Source of the DNA: JAMZMI01 sp039944535
GTDB lineage: Bacteria > Bacteroidota > Bacteroidia > Cytophagales > Cyclobacteriaceae
Direction: 5' to 3'
Length of the DNA: 64,000 bases
NCBI GenBank assembly: GCA_039944535.1
Contig: JBDUYP010000007.1
Coordinates: 310,001 to 374,000, forward strand
The position numbers and the translations under genes are program-made. Position 1 is the first letter of the stretch. Each line of letters opens with the position of its first letter. Shown piece after piece: positions 23,312 through 32,740 of this stretch. The notes under the pieces are model-generated. The model did no database searches, had not been told where the DNA came from, and saw nothing but the letters and a program-made list of their open reading frames with translations.

Positions 23312-24288
23312 ATCAATTTGCCACAATAAACCACGGCTACAATAACACCTTCCAGCCCGAAAAGCTGAGCTTTGGAGTGGTTGTGCCCATTGAGCACTAC
23401 CCCAATAGCCCTGTACCGTCAATGAGCGATCATATGGCGCGCGCAAAGCAGGTAGAACAATTGGGTTTCAAAGCGCTGTGGTTGAGAGATATCCCTTTCA
23501 ATGTACCCTCTTTCGGAGATGCTGGTCAGTTATTTGATCCTTTTACGTATCTGGGTTACCTGGCTGGACAAACATCAGAAATTGCTTTGGGCGTTTCCAG
23601 TATTGCCTTGCCATTGCATCACCCTGCTCATGTGGCAAAAGCAGCTGCTTCAGTGGACCAGCTTTCCAATGGCCGATTGATTTTAGGGGTAGCTTCTGGT
23701 GATCGCCCCACCGAGTATCCGGCGATGGGAATTGATTTCGAGAAAAGAGGCGAACTGTTTCGAGAGGCTTTCACTTACATCAGAAATGCGCATCAGAGTT
23801 TTCCCACTTTGGATACAAAAAACTATGGAAACATGAACGGTGACAAAGATGTATTGCCAAAGCCTGTGGGTCAAAAGATTCCAATGCTGATAACCGGCTA
23901 CAGCCAACAATCGCTGGAATGGAATGCCGAGCATGGGGATGGCTGGATGAACTATCCGAAAAACCTGTATCAACAGAAATACACCATTGACGAGTGGCGT
24001 CAGTTAGTAGCCCAATCTGGCGACCATGACAAACCATTTATGCAGCCACTTTATGTTGATCTTCAGCAAAACGATGACTTCCGGCCTGAGCCGATTCCGT
24101 TAGGACTTAGAATTGGCGCCAACCACCTGGTGGATTATTTGGAGCAATTGCAAGAAGTAGGAACCAACCATGTAGCTTTCAATCTGCGATTCAATACCAT
24201 GAATATGGATCAAACCCTGGAGCGATTGGCTGAAAAAGTGCTCCCTCATTTTCACAAGAATGAGCATGTAGCTCAACCCCATTATTGA
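23308..24288 (+). CDS. LLM-class flavin oxidoreductase (TIGR03571-like)
   Basis: 326 residues of the bacterial luciferase superfamily. LSFGVVVPIEHYPNSPVPSM, LGFKALWLRDIPFNVPSFGD, FDPFTYLGYLAGQTSEIALG, VSSIALPLHHPAHVAKAAAS and LGVASGDRPTEYPAMGIDFE follow the LLM barrel order and resemble the BA3436-type subgroup. It is expected to oxidise a substrate with FMNH2 or use F420-like chemistry; FMN is likelier in this phylum. It overlaps the cupin gene by 4 nt. Its last ten codons and downstream sequence recur in degraded form at 31.68 kb. Confidence 0.88.
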   Translation: MNQFATINHGYNNTFQPEKLSFGVVVPIEHYPNSPVPSMSDHMARAKQVEQLGFKALWLRDIPFNVPSFGDAGQLFDPFTYLGYLAGQTSEIALGVSSIALPLHHPAHVAKAAASVDQLSNGRLILGVASGDRPTEYPAMGIDFEKRGELFREAFTYIRNAHQSFPTLDTKNYGNMNGDKDVLPKPVGQKIPMLITGYSQQSLEWNAEHGDGWMNYPKNLYQQKYTIDEWRQLVAQSGDHDKPFMQPLYVDLQQNDDFRPEPIPLGLRIGANHLVDYLEQLQEVGTNHVAFNLRFNTMNMDQTLERLAEKVLPHFHKNEHVAQPHY

Positions 24289-24342
24289 GCAAAACCAACC
24301 GCGGATGATCAAAATCGGGCAGTAAACAGCTTACTTCATCAA
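24261..24342 (+). repeat. Imperfect direct repeat, copy 1 (LLM tail and flank)
   Basis: From TGAGCATGTAGCTCAACCCC through about 80 bp, this stretch is roughly 80 percent identical by eye to 31681-31763. It covers the last codons of the LLM gene (NEHVAQPHY-stop) and the following intergenic sequence with CCAACC...ATGATCAA. Confidence 0.7.
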
Positions 24343-24375
24343 TTTTAAATACATAATAAAAGAACAATCAGCCTT

Positions 24376-25185
24376 ATGACTAAACATATCTTGATCACTG
24401 GTAGTACTGATGGTATTGGTAAATTGGCCGCCATCCAACTAGCCCAAGAGGGACATCATGTATACCTGCATGGAAGAAGTCAGCAAAAGCTAGACACCAC
24501 CATTTCTGAGGTAAAAAATCAATCAGGTAATGAAAAGATCAGCGGATTTGTGGCGGACTTTTCAGATTTGGAACAGGTGAAACGTATGGCAGACGAAGTG
24601 AGTAAACTGTCCAAGTTGGATGTACTCATCAATAATGCAGGTGTTTACAATTCCTCAACACCTACAAATACTAGCGGAATCGACCTTCGTATGGTGGTCA
24701 ATTACCTTGCTCCCTTCGCGCTTACGAAGGAACTCATCCCATTGCTTCAACAGAGTGAAGAGCCAAGGGTTGTTAATTTGGGCTCTGCGGCACAGTCCTC
24801 AGTTTCTCTGGAATTGCTAAAAGGAAACCAACAAAGCACTGAGCAACAAGCGTATGCCCAAAGCAAGTTGGCCTTAACCATGTGGAGTTTTTATTTGGCC
24901 AAAGAACTTGACGACATTTCGGTGATCGTGGTGAATCCTGGCTCGTTACTCCACACTAAAATGGCACTTGAAGCCTTTGGTAATTCATGGTCATCGGCCG
25001 ACAAGGGTGCCCAAATTCTGTTTGATTTAGCTGTTTCTGATAATCATCAAGGAATCACAGGGAAGTATTTTGACAATGACCAGGGAAATTATGGAGAGGC
25101 ACATCCGGATGCGTATAATGGTACCCAAATAGATCGGCTGATCAGCATGACTGAGCAGGTTTTGTATCAGCACCTCAATATGTAG
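24376..25185 (+). CDS. Short-chain dehydrogenase/reductase
   Basis: 269 residues of the classical SDR family. The cofactor motif is ITGSTDGIGKLAAIQLA (TGxxxGIG, residues 7-22), followed by the structural LDVLINNAGVYNS (NNAG) and the catalytic QAYAQSKLALTMW (Y-x-x-x-K) with an upstream serine in LGSAAQSS. The PG motif VIVVNPGSLLHTKM follows. It probably oxidises or reduces a small carbonyl or alcohol with NAD(P). It lies 87 nt after the LLM gene and may belong to the same HxlR-controlled unit. Confidence 0.92.
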   Translation: MTKHILITGSTDGIGKLAAIQLAQEGHHVYLHGRSQQKLDTTISEVKNQSGNEKISGFVADFSDLEQVKRMADEVSKLSKLDVLINNAGVYNSSTPTNTSGIDLRMVVNYLAPFALTKELIPLLQQSEEPRVVNLGSAAQSSVSLELLKGNQQSTEQQAYAQSKLALTMWSFYLAKELDDISVIVVNPGSLLHTKMALEAFGNSWSSADKGAQILFDLAVSDNHQGITGKYFDNDQGNYGEAHPDAYNGTQIDRLISMTEQVLYQHLNM

Positions 25186-25239
25186 CGAAGCAAGTTCTCG
25201 AATTGCTGACGGCAAATATCATTTTACTTCCAAAAAAAT

Positions 25240-25259
25240 ATAGTTTGATATAAAACTAT
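25240..25259. promoter_or_regulatory. Likely MarR operator upstream of marR
   Basis: ATAGTTT-GATATA-AAACTAT, an inverted repeat ending 27 nt before the marR start. Its left part TAGTTTGATAT recurs, inverted, in front of the efflux operon (25784-25794), suggesting that one regulator controls both its own gene and the pump. Confidence 0.55.
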
Positions 25260-25286
25260 TTTTCATGCCTTCCGTAAAGGGATGTC

Positions 25287-25772
25287 ATGAAAGAAAACCA
25301 ACCGCTCGATATTGTTGGGGAAATGAACAAAAATCCTCGCCTTCAAATTATTAGGGCTTCCGGTAGATTCCATAAAGCGATGATCGCTTTGACCAATAGG
25401 AAAATTAAGGAGGCTGGTCATGATCTTTCTCTAGAGCATGCTGTTATTCTGAAAAACCTCCTTCAAAAGGACGGCCAATCTCAGCAAGAATTAGCAGAGA
25501 ATACCTTTAAACATAAATCAAGTGTCACATTTCTGATTGACAACATGGTGAAGAGAAACCTGGTTGTACGGGTGCCCGATCAGCTGGATAAGCGAGGTAA
25601 GTTGATCTACCTAACCGAACTTGGCCGAGGGTTGCTCAGTGAAATATTTCCAATTCTTTTTGATCAGATGCATGCAGTGACGGAGGAGATCGATGAAAAG
25701 GATCTGAAACGATGTATCACAGTTTTAGAGAAACTTCTTGAAAACACCCAGGCACTGGGAGACAATCATTAA
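25287..25772 (+). CDS. MarR-family transcriptional regulator
   Basis: 161 residues. The winged helix is seen in LSLEHAVILKNLLQKDGQSQ, QELAENTFKHKSSVTFLIDN and RVPDQLDKRGKLIYLTELGR. MarR proteins usually repress efflux or stress genes until a phenolic ligand binds. It precedes the RND pump operon by 35 nt on the same strand, and matching operator-like sequences flank it on both sides. It is therefore the probable repressor of the following adaptor-pump-TolC genes. Confidence 0.93.
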   Translation: MKENQPLDIVGEMNKNPRLQIIRASGRFHKAMIALTNRKIKEAGHDLSLEHAVILKNLLQKDGQSQQELAENTFKHKSSVTFLIDNMVKRNLVVRVPDQLDKRGKLIYLTELGRGLLSEIFPILFDQMHAVTEEIDEKDLKRCITVLEKLLENTQALGDNH

Positions 25773-25783
25773 AAAAAAGTATA

Positions 25784-25794
25784 ATATCAAACTA
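25784..25794. promoter_or_regulatory. Second MarR operator-like half site
   Basis: ATATCAAACTA is the exact reverse complement of TAGTTTGATAT at 25241-25251. It lies in the 35-nt gap between marR and the adaptor gene. Confidence 0.45.
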
Positions 25795-25807
25795 ATTTTA
25801 TAAATCA

Positions 25808-26929
25808 GTGAAAAATACTGTAAGAACAATCATCAACATTTCCATAGGTGTTATCGTTTTGGGTGTGGCCATTTTTGTGGCTACCAGATTGATAAAGAGC
25901 AAGAAAAGTGTAAAACCTGTAGCAGAGAAAGCGGTGGCCTCAGTGTACGTTGAAAAGGTGAAGAATACCACCGTTCCGATTATCGTACCCGCACACGGCA
26001 ACCTGACGGCCGTCAATAAAGTGGAACTCTACGCTGAAGTACAAGGTGTATTTCAGAATAGCAGTAAAACCTTCAAAGCAGGTCAGGCCTATCGAAAAGG
26101 AGATGTACTTATAGGGATAGACGCAGGAGAGTATAACGCCAGCATAGTCGCCCAAAAAAGTGCATTACAAGCTCTTATCACCAGTAGCATCTCAGATCTA
26201 AAGTTTGACTACCCAGATTCCTACCCTAACTGGCTGGCGTATTTAGAGTCGTTTGATCTGAACAAGCCATTGAAAGCGCTTCCAAAACCATTGTCCAAAC
26301 AGGAAGAGTTCTATATCAATGGAAAAAACATCGTGACCACCTATTACAACATCAAAAACATGGAGGAACGCCTGCAGAAATACACCATCCGGGCAGGCTT
26401 TGACGGAGTGCTTACAGAAGCGCTGGTCAATCCGGGGACACTGGTGCGGACAGGGCAAAAGTTGGGAGAGTATATCGATCCGTCGGTTTATGAACTTGAA
26501 GTGTCGCTGAGTAAGGCCTACGCTGATTTATTGGAAGTAGGTAAAGAAGTAAACCTGCACATTGCAGAGCAGGCCAACACATGGGTGGGCAAAGTAGCCC
26601 GCATCAACAGCAAAGTCGATCCCACAACGCAAAGCGTGCAGGTATTTATTCGAGTAAGCGGCGATACCCTGAAGGAAGGCATGTATCTGGAAGCCAGTGT
26701 AGAGGCTCGGGAAGAGCCATCGGCTATTGAGATATCCAGAAGTCTCATTTCTGACAACAATGAAATCATGGTGGTAGAAGATGACCAACTGAAAATGAAA
26801 GAAGTAACACCTGTGTACTTCGCGGATAAAACAGTCGTCATCAAAGGCCTGCCGGATGGCACAGTCATGCTCAGCAAGCCAGTCATGGGTGCATACGAGG
26901 GTATGGCAGTTAAAATCATTAAGGACTAA
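25808..26929 (+). CDS. RND efflux periplasmic adaptor (HlyD/MFP family)
   Basis: 373 residues. One N-terminal membrane helix (about 5-24, TIINISIGVIVLGVAIFVAT) is followed by the lipoyl-like half VPAHGNLTAVNKVELYAEVQ, a short coiled hairpin, the second half YTIRAGFDGVLTEALVNPGT and the beta-barrel domain GKEVNLHIAEQANTWVGKVA. This is the adaptor that links an inner-membrane RND pump to TolC. The GTG start at 25808 directly precedes the membrane anchor. The helical hairpin is short compared with AcrA. The pump gene follows after 17 nt. Confidence 0.92.
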   Translation: MKNTVRTIINISIGVIVLGVAIFVATRLIKSKKSVKPVAEKAVASVYVEKVKNTTVPIIVPAHGNLTAVNKVELYAEVQGVFQNSSKTFKAGQAYRKGDVLIGIDAGEYNASIVAQKSALQALITSSISDLKFDYPDSYPNWLAYLESFDLNKPLKALPKPLSKQEEFYINGKNIVTTYYNIKNMEERLQKYTIRAGFDGVLTEALVNPGTLVRTGQKLGEYIDPSVYELEVSLSKAYADLLEVGKEVNLHIAEQANTWVGKVARINSKVDPTTQSVQVFIRVSGDTLKEGMYLEASVEAREEPSAIEISRSLISDNNEIMVVEDDQLKMKEVTPVYFADKTVVIKGLPDGTVMLSKPVMGAYEGMAVKIIKD

Positions 26930-26946
26930 AAGTCACATAAAGCATC

Positions 26947-29900
26947 ATGAGAAGTGTAATAGCTTATTTTATAAAATTCCCGGTTGCGGTCAATGTGGTG
27001 ATGTTTGGGATACTGATATTCGGTGTACTGGGCATGAGCCAGATGAAGTCCTCCTTTTTCCCTTTGGCTGAGTCGCGTATCATCACCATTTCGATTACTT
27101 ACCCCGGAGCTTCTCCTCAGGAAATAGAAGAGGGAATCGTGCTCAAAATTGAAGATAATCTGAAAGGACTCGTGGGAATAGACCGGGTCACTTCTACCTC
27201 TCAGGAGAACTCGGGTACCATTACCGTAGAGATCGAAAAAGGTGAAGACATTAATGACCTGCTGGCAGAAGTGAAGAATGCCGTAGATAGGGTGCCCTCA
27301 TATCCTGCCGATATGGAACCACTGGTAGTGGCTAAACAAGAAAGCATTCGCGAAACCATCACCTTCTCACTGAGTGGTGAAAATGTGCCGCTGCGTACGC
27401 TGAAACAAATCTCTCAAAACATAGAGAATGACCTGCGCACAATGGAAGGCATCTCACAGGTGAGTATTTCAGGATACCCCGATGAGGAAATAGAAATTGC
27501 CGTACGGGAAAGTGATTTACTCGCTTACAACCTTAGCTTTCAGGAGATAGCCAACACAGTGGCTAGAGAAAATATCCTGACCACAGGTGGAAATATCAAA
27601 ACCGACACGGAGGAGTATCTGATCAGAGCCAACAACCGATCGTATTACGCTGACGAGCTCAATAACCTGATTGTTCGCACGGATATCAATGGAAATACGG
27701 TCAGGATTAAAGATGTGGCTGATATACGTGATACCTTTTCTGAAACACCAAATGCAAGCTACTTCAATGGCAAACTTGCCGTGAATATCACAGTGAGCAA
27801 TACCAACAATGAAGACCTGATCTCTTCAGCGGCTAAAATCAACGAATACATTGAAACTTTTAACCAGAAGTATAACAATGTGCACCTCGACGTGGAGAGT
27901 GATTCGTCGATCACCCTGAACCAACGTACCGAGCTGCTGTCTGAAAACATGGCCATTGGTATTTTCCTGGTTTTGTTCTTTCTATCGTTCTTTTTGAATA
28001 CTCGAATAGCCTTCTGGGTGGCCGTAGGCTTTCCAGTTTCTTTTGCGGGGATGTTCATCTTTGCACCTGGTCTGGATGTGACAATCAATGTACTTTCCTT
28101 GTTTGGAATGATCATCGTGATTGGCATCCTTGTGGATGATGGGATTGTCATTTCTGAGAACATCTACCACCACTACGAAAAAGGGAAAGATCGAATTCAG
28201 GCTGCTATAGACGGCACCATGGAAGTGGTCGCTCCCATAGTATCGGCTATCATTACCACGGTACTGGCATTCTCTACCTTCTTGTTTTTGGATGGCCGTA
28301 TCGGGGACAACTTTGGAGAAGTTTCCGTGGTGATCATGCTCACGCTAGCCGTTTCATTATTCGAAGCTTTTGTGATTTTGCCGGCGCACATCGCCCACTC
28401 CAAAGCATTGGATAAACAAAAACCTAAGAAAGGATTATTTGCGTTTTTCAGAAAGTTCAATGTAATAGGCAATCGCATTGTCGGTGTATTAAGGGATAAC
28501 ACCTACACGCCTATCCTCCGGTTCATGATGAACAACAAGTTCATTGGCATGTCAATCGTGCTGGCCATGTTTATCCTCACTATTGGCGCTATTGGCGGTG
28601 GCATCATCCGAACATCGTTTTTCCCATCGATCGCCAGTGATCGCGTATCTATCAGCCTAACCATGCCTGAGGGTACAAGTGTCACCATCACAGATTCGTT
28701 GGCCAGCTACATTGAAGCCCGGGTTTGGGAAGTGAATGAAGAATACACAGCAAAACAATCGGACAACCAACAAGTAGTACAAAACGTCATCAAAAAAATA
28801 GGTCCAGGAACGGCAAACGCCAGTCTTTCGGTCAATTTACTTCCGGGAGAATCGAGGGATTTCGGTTCGTACCTGATCGCCAACAGTATCGAAGAAAAGG
28901 TGGGGCCCATATATGGCGCAGAAAGTATCACTTTTGGTTCTGGTGGAAATTTCGGCGGTAGCCCGGTAGCTGTCTCGTTGCTCAGCAACAACATAGAAGA
29001 GTTGAAGCTGGCCAAAGAAGAATTGAAAGAAGAGTTGAAAAAGAATCCGTTGCTAAAAGATGTTTCGGACAATGATCCTGCGGGTATCAAAGAGATCAGC
29101 ATCCAACTCAAGGAAAATGCCTATCTCGTAGGGCTGGATTACAGTACGGTGATGAGTCAGGTGCGTTCTGGATTCTTTGGTAATCAGGCTCAAAGGTTCC
29201 AGCGGGGTGAAGATGAAATCAAAGTATGGGTTCGCTATCAAAGAGAAAACAGGGGCTCGTTGAGGGATCTGGATGATATGCGCATTGTTACGCCAACAGG
29301 CGAAAGAGTGCCATTTTCAGAAATTGCTACCTACAGCATTGATCGTGGCGAAGTGGCCATCAATCACCTGGATGGACAAAGGGAAATTCAGGTCGTGGCG
29401 GACATGAAAAATCCGGATGAAAGTGCTACTGACATCAATTCGGATATCAAAACCCGGATAATCCCTGAAATACAATCCAAATATCCATCGATTTCTGCCT
29501 CTTACGAGGGACAGAATCGTGAGGCCAACAAATTTTCAAGCTCCGCAGGAAAGGTATTCCCGATTGTTATTTTGCTCATTTATGCCACCATCGCATTTAC
29601 CTTCAGGTCATACAGCCAGCCGCTTTTGCTGATGTTACTCGTTCCTCTTAGTTTGGTAGGTGTAGCCTGGGGACACTGGATTCATGGCTTCCCTGTCAAT
29701 ATCCTGTCACTCTTGGGGATCATTGCTTTGATAGGTATTCTTGTCAATGATGGGCTGGTGCTGATGGAGAAGTTCAATGGCAACATGCGCCAGGGTATGC
29801 GCTTTGACGAAGCACTACTGGAGGCAGGTAGATCCAGGTTCAGGGCGATCTTTCTTACTACGCTTACCACCGTGGCAGGGCTCGCTCCCCTGTTGCTGGA

Positions 29901-30108
29901 AACCAGCCGACAAGCTCAATTCCTCAAGCCAATGGCGATTTCCATTTCGTATGGAATGGCCTATGCCACCATACTCACACTAGTCGTATTGCCCATCATA
30001 TTGTCCTTTAGCAATTCTATGAAGGTGGGCATCAAATGGCTCAGAACAGGTGAGGACATCACCAAAGAAGAAGTGGAGCGATCCGTGATAGAACTAAACG
30101 AACATTAA
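26947..30108 (+). CDS. RND-family efflux pump permease
   Basis: 1053 residues, normal for HAE-type RND transporters, with twelve membrane helices in two halves and two large periplasmic loops. The first helix is followed by ITYPGASPQEIEEGIVLKIE. TM4 has the proton-relay sequence GMIIVIGILVDDGIVISENI with two adjacent aspartates; TM10 has LIGILVNDGLVLMEKFNGNM. It should drive proton-coupled export of drugs, bile-like detergents or other amphiphiles with the adjacent adaptor and TolC proteins. It lies within the MarR-linked operon. Confidence 0.95.
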   Translation: MRSVIAYFIKFPVAVNVVMFGILIFGVLGMSQMKSSFFPLAESRIITISITYPGASPQEIEEGIVLKIEDNLKGLVGIDRVTSTSQENSGTITVEIEKGEDINDLLAEVKNAVDRVPSYPADMEPLVVAKQESIRETITFSLSGENVPLRTLKQISQNIENDLRTMEGISQVSISGYPDEEIEIAVRESDLLAYNLSFQEIANTVARENILTTGGNIKTDTEEYLIRANNRSYYADELNNLIVRTDINGNTVRIKDVADIRDTFSETPNASYFNGKLAVNITVSNTNNEDLISSAAKINEYIETFNQKYNNVHLDVESDSSITLNQRTELLSENMAIGIFLVLFFLSFFLNTRIAFWVAVGFPVSFAGMFIFAPGLDVTINVLSLFGMIIVIGILVDDGIVISENIYHHYEKGKDRIQAAIDGTMEVVAPIVSAIITTVLAFSTFLFLDGRIGDNFGEVSVVIMLTLAVSLFEAFVILPAHIAHSKALDKQKPKKGLFAFFRKFNVIGNRIVGVLRDNTYTPILRFMMNNKFIGMSIVLAMFILTIGAIGGGIIRTSFFPSIASDRVSISLTMPEGTSVTITDSLASYIEARVWEVNEEYTAKQSDNQQVVQNVIKKIGPGTANASLSVNLLPGESRDFGSYLIANSIEEKVGPIYGAESITFGSGGNFGGSPVAVSLLSNNIEELKLAKEELKEELKKNPLLKDVSDNDPAGIKEISIQLKENAYLVGLDYSTVMSQVRSGFFGNQAQRFQRGEDEIKVWVRYQRENRGSLRDLDDMRIVTPTGERVPFSEIATYSIDRGEVAINHLDGQREIQVVADMKNPDESATDINSDIKTRIIPEIQSKYPSISASYEGQNREANKFSSSAGKVFPIVILLIYATIAFTFRSYSQPLLLMLLVPLSLVGVAWGHWIHGFPVNILSLLGIIALIGILVNDGLVLMEKFNGNMRQGMRFDEALLEAGRSRFRAIFLTTLTTVAGLAPLLLETSRQAQFLKPMAISISYGMAYATILTLVVLPIILSFSNSMKVGIKWLRTGEDITKEEVERSVIELNEH

Positions 30109-30138
30109 TTGAATACCACAACGGTAGAATATAAAAAT

Positions 30139-31446
30139 ATGAATACGAAATATTGGATATTGGCGCTGATCAGTGTGATCTGCTTCTCTGCCTCAGCGCA
30201 GCAGCTGCTGACACTGGAGGAGGCCATCAAAATAGCACTAGAGGAGAATTATAGCATCAAGGTGGCAAAGAATGAAGTGACCATCGCAGAGAATAGTACA
30301 CACCCGGGAAAGGCAGGTTTGTTACCTACTCTGGATCTCAATGGAAACTATCAGTACGGCAAAAACAACACCACGCAGCAGTTTGTGGGCCAGGAGCCCA
30401 ATGAAATCAATGGCGCTGTTACCACTTCTTACGGCACCTCTCTGGATTTGGGTTATACACTGTTTGACGGACTGGGTAATGTGTACAACTACAAGAAGCT
30501 TAAGTCAAGCCTGGCTCTTGCCAATGCACAGACCAGGGCTGAAATAGAATTGACCATTATGGATATCATTTCAGCATATTATGGTTTGGCCCGTGCTCAG
30601 GAAAACTACCGTATTGCCATAGAGGCGCTGGAGATTTCCAAAGAACTCCTGCAGCGAGAAGCAGAGGAACTCCGCTTTGGTCAATCCACACGTAGAGATT
30701 ACCTCAACGTAAAGGTCAACTACAATACAGATAGTGCTTCCATGGTTTCAACCAAACTGGCATTAGCATCCGCACGCAACAACCTGGTCTTTCTTCTGGC
30801 AGGAAATCAGGATGAAGTAGTGGTAAATACAACTGTAAGCTTGCTGGAGTCATTGGATTTTCAGGAACTGATGAATTCCGCTTTGGAAAATAACAGTCAA
30901 GTGGTGGCAGGTGAATACAACAAACTAAATGCTGAGTATGATGTGAAAATGGCGAATGCTGTTCAAATGCCTCGCCTTTCTGCAAATGCCTCGTATGGAT
31001 ATAATAAAAGTAATAGTGATGCTGGTTTTTTGACTTCCAATCAAACTACCGGACTAACTGCTGGATTGACTTTGGGCTTTAATATATTCGATGGACGCAC
31101 GAAGCAGATAGACCGACAAAATGCCAAAATCGCTCTGGATAACCAGCAGCTAAGACAGGAAGAGTTGCAGAAGCAGACCCAACGTGATTTTGCCAATGCC
31201 TATGCTACTTATCAAAACAACATCGCACTATTGGGAATTGAGGAAAATAGCCTGATCACAGCCCAGCAAAACTTCGAAACCACTCAAGAGCAAAACCGAC
31301 TGGGAACTGTTACCAGCACGGAGTTTAGAGAAGCACAGCTCAATTTGATCAATGCGCAGTTTCGTATCACAGACGCTAAGTTTTTAGCGAAGGTGGCAGA
31401 GTTTGATGTGCTACGGATAGCCGGTCAATTGCTTGACAATCTCTAG
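30139..31446 (+). CDS. TolC-family outer-membrane efflux protein
   Basis: 435 residues from the ATG at 30139, where a clean signal peptide begins (MNTKYWILALISVICFSASA). Two repeated OEP domains of long helices and short strands follow: LTLEEAIKIALEENYSIKVA, then GYTLFDGLGNVYNYKKLKSS, and in the second half GLTLGFNIFDGRTKQIDRQN. It forms the outer-membrane exit duct for the RND pump encoded just upstream. The frame is open 10 codons further to 30109, immediately after the pump stop, but that part lacks a signal sequence. Confidence 0.93.
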   Translation: MNTKYWILALISVICFSASAQQLLTLEEAIKIALEENYSIKVAKNEVTIAENSTHPGKAGLLPTLDLNGNYQYGKNNTTQQFVGQEPNEINGAVTTSYGTSLDLGYTLFDGLGNVYNYKKLKSSLALANAQTRAEIELTIMDIISAYYGLARAQENYRIAIEALEISKELLQREAEELRFGQSTRRDYLNVKVNYNTDSASMVSTKLALASARNNLVFLLAGNQDEVVVNTTVSLLESLDFQELMNSALENNSQVVAGEYNKLNAEYDVKMANAVQMPRLSANASYGYNKSNSDAGFLTSNQTTGLTAGLTLGFNIFDGRTKQIDRQNAKIALDNQQLRQEELQKQTQRDFANAYATYQNNIALLGIEENSLITAQQNFETTQEQNRLGTVTSTEFREAQLNLINAQFRITDAKFLAKVAEFDVLRIAGQLLDNL

Positions 31447-31477
31447 TAGAAAACAGACTGATTATAGACATTTTACC

Positions 31478-31678
31478 ATGAGTGATATAGCTATATGCCC
31501 AACATGTGGGGCCAAATCAAAAATCAAAGAACAAGACGGAAACACCACCTATGCGGCGGTTCAGGATGAGGAAGCGTTCAAAAAAGTGGAGCAACTGAAA
31601 AAGGCCATGACGAAATTTAAAGAAAAGGCGGAAAAGCTAGAGCAGGAGCTTGAAGCACTTAAATTAACGCAATCATGA
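31478..31678 (+). CDS. Small zinc-finger/coiled-coil protein
   Basis: 66 residues of unknown function. MSDIAICPTCGAKSKIKEQD has one CxxC knuckle, followed by about 40 residues of heptad-like charged helix (EEAFKKVEQLKKAMTKFKEK...). Only one cysteine pair is present, so metal binding would require a dimer. The ATG at 31478 is chosen because the frame upstream overlaps tolC. It follows the efflux operon by 31 nt and ends where an 80-bp degenerate repeat of the LLM 3' region begins, so it may have been inserted there. Confidence 0.65.
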   Translation: MSDIAICPTCGAKSKIKEQDGNTTYAAVQDEEAFKKVEQLKKAMTKFKEKAEKLEQELEALKLTQS

Positions 31679-31680
31679 AA

Positions 31681-31763
31681 TGAGCATGTTGCTCAACCCA
31701 AATATTGAGAACACCAACCACGTATGATCAAGCTTGGGAAGCAAACCGCTTATTTCGTAACCT
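31681..31763 (+). repeat. Imperfect direct repeat, copy 2 (vestige of an LLM gene end)
   Basis: TGAGCATGTTGCTCAACCC onwards parallels 24261-24342. In frame it still reads NEHVAQPKY followed by TGA, the tail of an LLM oxidoreductase whose body is missing. It leads into the NmrA gene just as copy 1 leads into the SDR gene. Confidence 0.7.
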
Positions 31764-31770
31764 TGAACAC

Positions 31771-32616
31771 ATGAAAACAGCAGTAACATCAGCCAGCGGA
31801 CAGCTTGGTGCCGCAATCGTAAAGCAATTGATAAAAGAAATAGGCGCAAGCAATGTCGTAGCTATCGCGCGTACACCTGAAAAGGCCGCTCATCTTGGCG
31901 TAGAAGTCAGAAAGGGCGACTACAACAGTCGGGAGCAATTTGATGAAGCACTAAAAGGTGTGGATAAGGTTTTGCTTGTATCGGGTATGGATGCTCCAGA
32001 CAAAAGAATTCAACAGCACAGGAATGTCATTGAGGCAGCAAAGCAAAATGGCGTGCAGAAAATGGTGTACACCAGCATCATCGGAGACGAAACCGGGACG
32101 GCCTTCAGCCCAGTGGTACAAAGCAATCGTCAAACAGAACAGGATGTCCGCGACTCAGGTTTAGATTGGGTCATCGGAAGAAATGGCATTTACATAGAGC
32201 CAGACCTGGAATATCTGGATACCTATATCAAAGAAGGAGAAATCCGAAACTGTGCAGGAGAAGGAAGGTGTGCTTACACCAGCCGAGGCGAATTGGCATA
32301 CGCCTATGCGCAAATGCTGTTAAAGGCTGAATACAATGGCCAAACATACAATCTCATGGGTGAAGCCATTTCTCAAGCGGAGTTGGCGGATTTGATCAAT
32401 ACAGTTTTTGGCACAGAACTCAAGTTCAATTCTGTGTCCGTAGAGGCATATGAAAAGGAACGAAAAGAAGCTTTGGGAGACTTTATCGGAACTGTGATCG
32501 CGGGTATCTATGAAGGAATCAGAAACGGAGTAAATGACGTGCCTTCTGATTATGAAAAGGTAGCGGGAAGACCACACATATCTCCACTGGAAATGATGAA
32601 AGCCTTTAAAGGCTAA
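31771..32616 (+). CDS. NmrA-type NAD(P)-binding protein, quinone oxidoreductase 2-like
   Basis: 281 residues, atypical SDR. The start MKTAVTSASGQLGAAIVKQL carries the TxASGxLG dinucleotide-binding loop, then VVAIARTPEKAAHLGVEVRK, GDYNSREQFDEALKGVDKVL and VYTSIIGDETGT, all features of NmrA-like/QOR2 proteins. They reduce quinones with NADPH or sense NADP state. ATG 31771 is chosen because upstream sequence belongs to the degenerate repeat. Its neighbours (efflux, LLM, nitroreductase) suggest a role in electrophile or quinone detoxification. Confidence 0.9.
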   Translation: MKTAVTSASGQLGAAIVKQLIKEIGASNVVAIARTPEKAAHLGVEVRKGDYNSREQFDEALKGVDKVLLVSGMDAPDKRIQQHRNVIEAAKQNGVQKMVYTSIIGDETGTAFSPVVQSNRQTEQDVRDSGLDWVIGRNGIYIEPDLEYLDTYIKEGEIRNCAGEGRCAYTSRGELAYAYAQMLLKAEYNGQTYNLMGEAISQAELADLINTVFGTELKFNSVSVEAYEKERKEALGDFIGTVIAGIYEGIRNGVNDVPSDYEKVAGRPHISPLEMMKAFKG

Positions 32617-32740
32617 GCCAGGGTTAAATTCTATTCATTCAAAATCATCCGCAACTTTTGAGCAATTTCAAGGAATATATTTGAGGATTGAAATTGTATG
32701 CGGCTAGAATGGAATCTCTTTCAGATAATTATCACAGAGG

